DNA from: Chlamydiia bacterium
Lineage (GTDB): Bacteria; Chlamydiota; Chlamydiia; Chlamydiales; FEN-1388
Assembly: GCA_003170575.1 (NCBI GenBank)
Contig: PMZB01000039.1
Coordinates: 1-17,713 of the forward strand
DNA: 17,713 nucleotides
Reading direction: 5' to 3'
In this document: piece after piece, positions 13,948 through 17,713 of the stretch
Layout: each line of letters opens with the position of its first letter
Position numbering within the stretch: the first letter of the stretch is position 1
Program-made: the position numbers and the translations under genes
The notes under the pieces: generated by a model
Databases searched by the model: none
What the model was told of the DNA's origin: nothing
What the model saw: the letters and a program-made list of their open reading frames with translations, nothing else

Positions 13948-14078
13948 TTGAAATGCAAATTCAGGACAGAAATGTCCAGGATTTTAAAAATCCCAGACCA
14001 AAAATGCAAGATGTAGCAGGAAACGCACGGAAGGTTGTTTATCTGCCCGTGGTTGCATCGAAGCTTTTGATGGGGTAA
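13944..14078 (+). CDS. Possible 44-aa protein overlapping the HTH gene stop
   Basis: An ORF starting with GTG in the sequence TTGTGA, which also contains the stop of the upstream HTH gene, so it could be translated by coupling; GGGGG lies about 7 nt upstream. The peptide has a polar first half (IEMQIQDRNVQDF) and ends with VVYLPVVASKLLMG. No family is recognised. The overlap arrangement is the main support; it may be chance. Confidence 0.35.
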   Translation: MIEMQIQDRNVQDFKNPRPKMQDVAGNARKVVYLPVVASKLLMG

Positions 14079-14131
14079 AAGGACTTATACCAAGGCGATC
14101 GCGTCTCTAAGGTCAAACTGTGCAGATTTTA

Positions 14132-14159
14132 TTTGCAACAAACTGGCTAGTGGTATAGG
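14132..14159 (+). promoter_or_regulatory. Possible promoter of the replication operon
   Basis: The -35-like TTTGCA (14132-14137) is 16 bp from TATAGG (14154-14159), which is preceded by TGG as in an extended -10. It would give a leader of about 260 nt before the first replication gene, reading across the antisense RNA gene. The hexamers are imperfect. Confidence 0.4.
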
Positions 14160-14226
14160 GTAAAAGAAAACCTTGAAATATAGGCGAAAAATGAAAAAAG
14201 AAAATAAAATGTAATTTATTAACAAC

Positions 14227-14337
14227 ATGGAGCTAGAGCTTCAGATTAAGAAAAAGGAAGACCCATCAACTGTTGAAGCGGCTGATGGGTCTGTATGGAT
14301 AATTGCCTCCCCGGCGATGTTCATCCTTTCATCTTAA
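14227..14337 (+). CDS. Possible 36-codon leader peptide
   Basis: An ATG ORF beginning MELELQIKKKEDPSTVEAAD and ending in a hydrophobic stretch (SVWIIASPAMFILSS). It spans exactly the stretch opposite the minus-strand small RNA and stops 89 nt before the next gene. No ribosome binding site is visible, so its translation is doubtful. If translated it could act like the leader peptides of antisense-controlled replicons. Confidence 0.25.
   Translation: MELELQIKKKEDPSTVEAADGSVWIIASPAMFILSS
14250..14325 (-). ncRNA. Predicted antisense RNA (about 75 nt), candidate copy-number regulator
   Basis: A complete transcription unit is readable on the minus strand: promoter at 14359-14331, start near 14325, and a terminator hairpin ending at 14259 followed by TCCTTTTTCTT. 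The 5' part can fold weakly (GGAT with ATCC, GCC with GGC around GGGGA), and the 3' part is a 10-bp perfect stem with a 14-nt loop. It contains no ribosome binding site or ORF of note. It is fully complementary to the leader of the replication operon, about 100-180 nt before the first gene. By analogy with plasmid counter-transcribed RNAs it would inhibit expression of the replication proteins. Seen: the signals. Inferred: expression and role. Confidence 0.55.
14259..14292 (-). terminator. Rho-independent terminator of the antisense RNA
   Basis: AGACCCATCA (14259-14268) and TGATGGGTCT (14283-14292) form a perfect 10-bp stem. On the minus strand it is followed by TCCTTTTTCTT, a good U-rich tail. 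On the plus strand no T run follows, so it terminates leftward only. Confidence 0.65.
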
Positions 14338-14359
14338 TATGATAAGTCAGCAATTACAA
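14331..14359 (-). promoter_or_regulatory. Promoter of the antisense RNA
   Basis: On the minus strand the -35 TTGTAA (14359-14354) and -10 TAAGAT (14336-14331) are separated by exactly 17 bp. The -10 hexamer is identical to that of the hicAB promoter in this window. No minus-strand gene lies downstream other than the small RNA. Confidence 0.55.
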
Positions 14360-14401
14360 GCTATAAGAATTATTTGGTTTCGTAAAGCTGGCAGCTAGAG
14401 C

Positions 14402-14418
14402 TCCTCCATCGTGGAGGA
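14402..14418 (+). promoter_or_regulatory. Hairpin sequestering the ribosome binding site of the replication operon
   Basis: TCCTCCA (14402-14408) pairs perfectly with TGGAGGA (14412-14418) around a 3-nt loop TCG. The right arm contains GGAGG, the Shine-Dalgarno sequence of the gene starting at 14427 (9-nt spacing). Formation of the hairpin would block initiation. The left arm also mimics the anti-Shine-Dalgarno of 16S rRNA. Confidence 0.6.
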
Positions 14419-14426
14419 TGTTTTTA

Positions 14427-14711
14427 ATGAGCAATCAGCTCACAGCAGTAGAGCGCATTAAGCAATCTATTCAAGGTAAAGAATACCTAACCTGCAAAGA
14501 CCTAATTAACCTTGGCATATGCAATTCGAATTCTGGATTGCATAGCTGGAGAGAGAGGAATTTCGGTCCTCCCTACATTTCTCTACAGGGTTCCTACATC
14601 TACCCAGTTCCAGAATTAATTTCCTGGTTAGAGTCTAGATACGTCGTACCAAAAAATCGTTCAAAAGCTTCTGTAAATAAGTCTGAGGTGATTAGTGAAC
14701 CGAATCCCTAA
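14427..14711 (+). CDS. AlpA/excisionase-like HTH protein, first gene of the replication operon
   Basis: A 94-residue protein. I choose the ATG at 14427 because GGAGG (14413-14417) is 9 nt upstream; the in-frame ATG at 14418 directly abuts that sequence and cannot use it. Residues about 19-70 form a winged HTH of the helix_turn_helix_17/AlpA type: YLTCKDLINLGICNSNSGLH, SWRERNFGPPYISL, then SYIYPVPELISWLESR. The tail is Ser/Lys-rich. It probably binds DNA, perhaps the iterons or an operon operator. It overlaps the next ORF by 17 nt, indicating coupled translation. Confidence 0.82.
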   Translation: MSNQLTAVERIKQSIQGKEYLTCKDLINLGICNSNSGLHSWRERNFGPPYISLQGSYIYPVPELISWLESRYVVPKNRSKASVNKSEVISEPNP

Positions 14712-15036
14712 AGCTACATACTCAGATAAAAAACCTTCTGATACAGCCACCAGAGCAGTTATTTATCCTTATGTATTTACGGATAAATATGAACGCCAAA
14801 ACTTCCAGAGAATCCTCGACAAATTGCCTAAAAGAGCAACTATAACAGATTTAGAAAACAGTGGAGAATTTGGTTCGAAAGAAAACATCCTCACAGATAT
14901 TTCTAGAGGCATTGGACCAAACTTTACTTGTGATAGAGCAGAAGCCGCTTACTATGCTTCACAACTCTTCAAATCATGCAATGATAAAATCAACTTCACA
15001 CATGATCCAGAAGGGGATTTAGAAAATATAGGGTGA
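14695..15036 (+). CDS. Hypothetical protein, 113 aa, in the replication operon
   Basis: Starts at GTG (14695) inside the end of the HTH gene, with GAGG at 14685-14688, 6 nt upstream. The protein begins MNRIPKATYSDKKPSD. The middle shows a helix (YERQNFQRILDKLPKRATI), then TDLENSGEFGSKENILTDIS, with a mixed charged C-terminus. No family is recognised. Its place between an HTH protein and the primase-helicase, and the gene overlap, suggest a role in replication initiation or its control. Confidence 0.65.
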   Translation: MNRIPKATYSDKKPSDTATRAVIYPYVFTDKYERQNFQRILDKLPKRATITDLENSGEFGSKENILTDISRGIGPNFTCDRAEAAYYASQLFKSCNDKINFTHDPEGDLENIG

Positions 15037-15052
15037 TCTGATAATTAAACAA

Positions 15053-17632
15053 ATGAGCCCCGATAAATCACCCCGAGGCTCGAACACGGAACAGAATTTC
15101 ATGTCTAACATTAGTGTACCAGAAGCTGCCCTCTCTGACAAGAGCCAAGATACAATATTGGCAGAGAAAGGCAAAGAACGAATACCAGACTATGCACAGC
15201 TGGAAATATCTTTTAGAGAAGTCTTAAACACACCTGCGTTTGTAGCTTCCGATATTAAAAATGGAAAGGTGCCAAAGAACCCTTATACAGATAGCTCCAA
15301 TGCCATGCCCAATGACCAGAAGACATGGGGCACCTTTGGCGTCGTAAAAAAATACAGCACAAAAAAGCCCGACCACTACCCAGCCATAGCTCTCCCAGCA
15401 ACACAGTATACGATCATTGACCTGGACAGTAAAAAAGATAAAAAGACAGGGGCTGTCATAACACCATTAATTGACCCTGTGACAGGCAATATTGTCACAT
15501 GGGCACTGGATATCTTAAATAGGTTTGCTCCCTTCTCCTATATCGAGACAAGTGTCTCTGGAACAGGGTTTCACATAGTGTGCAAAGGCAATAAGCCCGG
15601 GAGTAGATGCAAAATTGGTGGCCAAACTGAAATTTATGATAGCAAAAACAATAAGTTTATCACCCTTACCGGCAATGTTTGGAACGGAAACGCGGAAATA
15701 AAAGGTGATGCCTCTGAAGAGATAGCCAAGTTTTACAATGAGACTTTTCCAAAAGAGAAAGAAGTTGCTTCTGAAGAATGTCAAAAGCTTCCGTTTCGAC
15801 CCGATGCGGACGTAATAGGACGCCTATACGATCTTTGCAAAGAAAATCCCGAAGACGAGAAGAACTTTCACAAGCTTTTTGAGGATGGGGATATAAGCGG
15901 ACACCCGAGTGAATCAGAGGCAGATCAATCTCTGTGCAACTTTATTACTCGTGAAACGGACGATAAGGAGCAAGTTGATCGTGTGTTTCGACGATCGAAG
16001 CTCTATCTAAAAAAGGATGACTATCACTTAGGAAAGTGGGAGCGCAAGGACTATAGGGAGGGAACAATTGAGAAGGCTCTTTCCAGATCGCAAAAGTACA
16101 GAGCCCAACACAAAGAAACTACCTCTCTTATGGAAACCATCGGCGCATATTCAGACATAGCAAATGTAGAATTTCCTGTTCATGCCCTTCCTGAATGTCT
16201 AAAAGAAGCAGTCACCGAAGTTGCCAGGGCAAATAAAGTAGATCCTGCTTTACCGGCACTTCCTGGGATAGGGGTGGCAGCCTTACAAATCGGTAAAAAA
16301 GCCTTAATTCACGAAAAACTGGGACTTACTCATCACACAAGTGAGTTTCTTTGTGGGGTAGCAGAATCCGGAGAACGAAAATCTCAAACATTTGACAAGA
16401 TGACTGAAGGGTTAAAGGAAGCTATGCATCAAGCCGAATCTACGTATAGAAAGGAAAAGGCAAAAACAAAAGCACATAATGATGCGGTTAGGGTGCAGCT
16501 AGAGGAAGCAAAAAAAGCCCTTGCAAAACTCAGCGATCTAGAAGGTAAAGACGCTGAAAAGATTAAGCATAAGATAGGAGAACTAACCCTAGCCATTAGA
16601 CCCGAAGTTGCCGAGCCTAAAAACTTTTTCTCAGATATTACACCGCAACGAATCATACAAAAATTAGAGGAGCACGGAGGAGCCTTTGGCGTGTTAACCG
16701 GTGAAGGAAGAGGTGTTTTAAGCCAAATCATGGGCAAAGGTTCGACGGACGGATCTACTCAAGATAATGTATTTTTGGCATGTACGTGGGGTGACGATTA
16801 CTCGCGAAGCCGTGTTAGCAGCACTAAAGGTACTCATGGGGGTGAAGATATTAACCTCAAAAAACCTGCCCTAACCACAATCTGCTTCGTTCAGCCAGAC
16901 ATTTGGAAAGACGTTTGCCGGGATGGTAGACTTCGTGCTAGCGGGTTTATTGCTCGCGTACAAGTTGCCTATGTCCCATCTACCATAGGGACACGATTAG
17001 AAGAAAAAGAAGATACCCCATTTGACAAGAGTAAAATGCGCAGTTACGAACAAGCACTTATTGCCTTGTGGAGATGGAACCCGAAAAAGCCACTCGAGGT
17101 GTTTTTGGACGAAGATGCTCAAGAAAGAAGAAGGGAGTTCCATAACCTTATCGAAAAAGACCTTCAAATAGGAGGGGTTTTTGAGGATGTAAGAGACATA
17201 GCAAGTAAGGCTGTCTCGCTGGCATGTAAAAACGCTCTCACTTTCAAACTACTACAACTTGCCGCAGAAAACCCACAATCCTTAGATTCTCTTGAAAAAG
17301 TCTTTGTTTCAGAAGCGGAGTGGCTCAACGCACAAGAAATACAAGAGTATTTTCTCGGACAGGCAATCCTATCACAAAGAGAGAACAGTGCCTACGGCTC
17401 AGCGCACAAACTAGCTCGCGCATTAGCGTGGATACAAAGGAAGTGCCCGAATGGAGAAAGCTTCACACCGAGGGAGTTAGCGCGCGGACTTGGGAGGGGA
17501 ACGCGCAGCGATGAAGGCCAGAAATTGTGTAATAAACTGTTAGAACAGAAAAATATTCGACAAGTTTCAAATCCATTAGATCGCACAAATAAAAACATTA
17601 CATATGTATTAGAAAGGGAACAAAGCCTGTGA
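15053..17632 (+). CDS. Primase-polymerase/helicase replication protein (AEP-like N-terminus, DUF3987-like C-terminus)
   Basis: An 859-residue probable replication initiator. Residues about 95-230 look like an archaeo-eukaryotic primase-polymerase: D123-L-D125 in TIIDLDSK, H174 in SVSGTGFHIVCKG, and EIYDSKNNKFITLTG (D196). Residues about 285-345 (SESEADQSLCNFIT, RVFRRSKLY, GTIEKAL) match the helix-bundle domain of NrS-1-type phage polymerases. Residues about 375-700 resemble DUF3987 helicase-like proteins, with a Walker A-like GVAESGERKS (435-444) and a long coiled coil (about 454-520). There is no good ribosome binding site at 15053 (AGGGTGA lies 17 nt away); an ATG at 15101 is an alternative. 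It lies directly before the iterons, with the element's polymerase on the far side. Confidence 0.85.
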   Translation: MSPDKSPRGSNTEQNFMSNISVPEAALSDKSQDTILAEKGKERIPDYAQLEISFREVLNTPAFVASDIKNGKVPKNPYTDSSNAMPNDQKTWGTFGVVKKYSTKKPDHYPAIALPATQYTIIDLDSKKDKKTGAVITPLIDPVTGNIVTWALDILNRFAPFSYIETSVSGTGFHIVCKGNKPGSRCKIGGQTEIYDSKNNKFITLTGNVWNGNAEIKGDASEEIAKFYNETFPKEKEVASEECQKLPFRPDADVIGRLYDLCKENPEDEKNFHKLFEDGDISGHPSESEADQSLCNFITRETDDKEQVDRVFRRSKLYLKKDDYHLGKWERKDYREGTIEKALSRSQKYRAQHKETTSLMETIGAYSDIANVEFPVHALPECLKEAVTEVARANKVDPALPALPGIGVAALQIGKKALIHEKLGLTHHTSEFLCGVAESGERKSQTFDKMTEGLKEAMHQAESTYRKEKAKTKAHNDAVRVQLEEAKKALAKLSDLEGKDAEKIKHKIGELTLAIRPEVAEPKNFFSDITPQRIIQKLEEHGGAFGVLTGEGRGVLSQIMGKGSTDGSTQDNVFLACTWGDDYSRSRVSSTKGTHGGEDINLKKPALTTICFVQPDIWKDVCRDGRLRASGFIARVQVAYVPSTIGTRLEEKEDTPFDKSKMRSYEQALIALWRWNPKKPLEVFLDEDAQERRREFHNLIEKDLQIGGVFEDVRDIASKAVSLACKNALTFKLLQLAAENPQSLDSLEKVFVSEAEWLNAQEIQEYFLGQAILSQRENSAYGSAHKLARALAWIQRKCPNGESFTPRELARGLGRGTRSDEGQKLCNKLLEQKNIRQVSNPLDRTNKNITYVLEREQSL

Positions 17633-17660
17633 CTGTAATAACCACTTTTTCCGAACCGAA

Positions 17661-17690
17661 GTGTCGAACAGCGAACAAAGTGTCGAACAT
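17661..17690 (+). repeat. Iteron cluster, right part
   Basis: Two direct copies of TGTCGAACA lie at 17662-17670 and 17681-17689, 19 bp apart, just after the replication gene. They match the repeats at 46-222 exactly and would be contiguous with them across the TA tract in a circle. Confidence 0.7.
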
Positions 17691-17700
17691 TAGATATGAA

Positions 17701-17713
17701 TATATATATATAT
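17701..17713. repeat. (TA)n tract at the right end
   Basis: The window ends in 13 nt of TA repeat, matching the TA repeat at its start. See the entry at 1-18. Confidence 0.75.

Larger units (their letters stand above)
14079..14426. other. 348-nt regulatory leader of the replication operon
   Basis: There is no convincing standard gene here. It holds a palindrome GCGATCGC (14096-14103), a plus-strand promoter-like pair near 14132-14159, a purine-rich stretch, a 36-codon ORF without ribosome binding site, a minus-strand small-RNA gene, a 10-bp direct repeat AGCTAGAGCT (14231-14240 and 14393-14402) bracketing that RNA gene, and a hairpin over the ribosome binding site of the next gene. This is the architecture of a plasmid copy-number control region. 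Confidence 0.6.

Noticed and set aside
14305..14326. Riboswitch-like fold in the 5' part of the antisense RNA
   Set aside because: Only short 3-4 bp helices; no match to a known riboswitch core that I can identify.
15080..15087. Iteron-like TCGAACAC near the start of the primase gene, and TGTTCGACG at 607-615
   Set aside because: Single partial matches inside coding sequence; expected by chance and not clustered.
1..17713. CRISPR array, tRNA, rRNA or insertion sequence
   Set aside because: No regularly spaced repeat-spacer pattern, no cloverleaf or rRNA-like sequence and no transposase were found; the 8-bp arrays have no spacers of CRISPR size.

Overview
The window looks like one complete small circular replicon opened inside a (TA)n tract. 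It starts with 18 nt of TA repeat and ends with 13 nt of TA repeat. Both ends carry the same short repeat (core TGTCGAACA), so joining them rebuilds a single iteron cluster around an AT-rich tract, which is the natural place for the replication origin. Composition is moderately AT-rich throughout. The best clue to the host is the tyrosine recombinase at 11163-12173. Its C-terminal block (TPHVLRAT, then GHAS, then AYDKSAKEDNPSKK) closely matches, from memory, the pGP7/pGP8 integrases of chlamydial plasmids. I therefore suggest a member of the Chlamydiae, probably an environmental one. This rests on recall, not on a search.

Layout, left to right. 1-239: iterons and AT tract. 240-3183: a family A DNA polymerase with proofreading domain but no 5'-nuclease, followed by three small genes with strong ribosome binding sites. 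3183-5145: small and large terminase subunits. 5142-5567 (minus): an HTH regulator converging on the terminase. 5742-10117: two large genes, the first carrying a domain I associate with phage virion or ejection proteins, the second mostly helical. No portal, capsid, tail or lysis gene is visible. 10120-10942 (minus): a 26-codon membrane peptide and a HicAB toxin-antitoxin pair with a clear promoter and operator. 10995-11162: inverted repeats, including a 38-bp element shaped like a recombination site. 11163-12173 (minus): integrase. 12233-13645: a ParA/ribbon-helix-helix-type partition cassette with three arrays of an 8-bp repeat, one of them inside the coding sequence of the putative centromere-binding protein. 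13738-14078: an excisionase-like HTH protein and a small ORF. 14079-14426: an untranslated leader holding a complete minus-strand small-RNA gene (promoter, hairpin, terminator) and a hairpin that occludes the next ribosome binding site. 14427-17632: replication operon of an HTH protein, an unknown protein, and a primase-polymerase/helicase.

Taken together this is a phage-plasmid-like element. It has its own polymerase and primase-helicase, a probable antisense-RNA copy control, type Ib partition, a recombinase for multimer resolution or integration, and an addiction module, combined with a packaging motor and probable virion-entry proteins. The missing capsid and portal genes suggest either a defective phage-plasmid or a satellite that depends on capsids from a helper phage. 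The most novel signals are the 8-bp centromere-like arrays overlapping both the int promoter and the parB coding sequence, and the antisense RNA in the replication leader.
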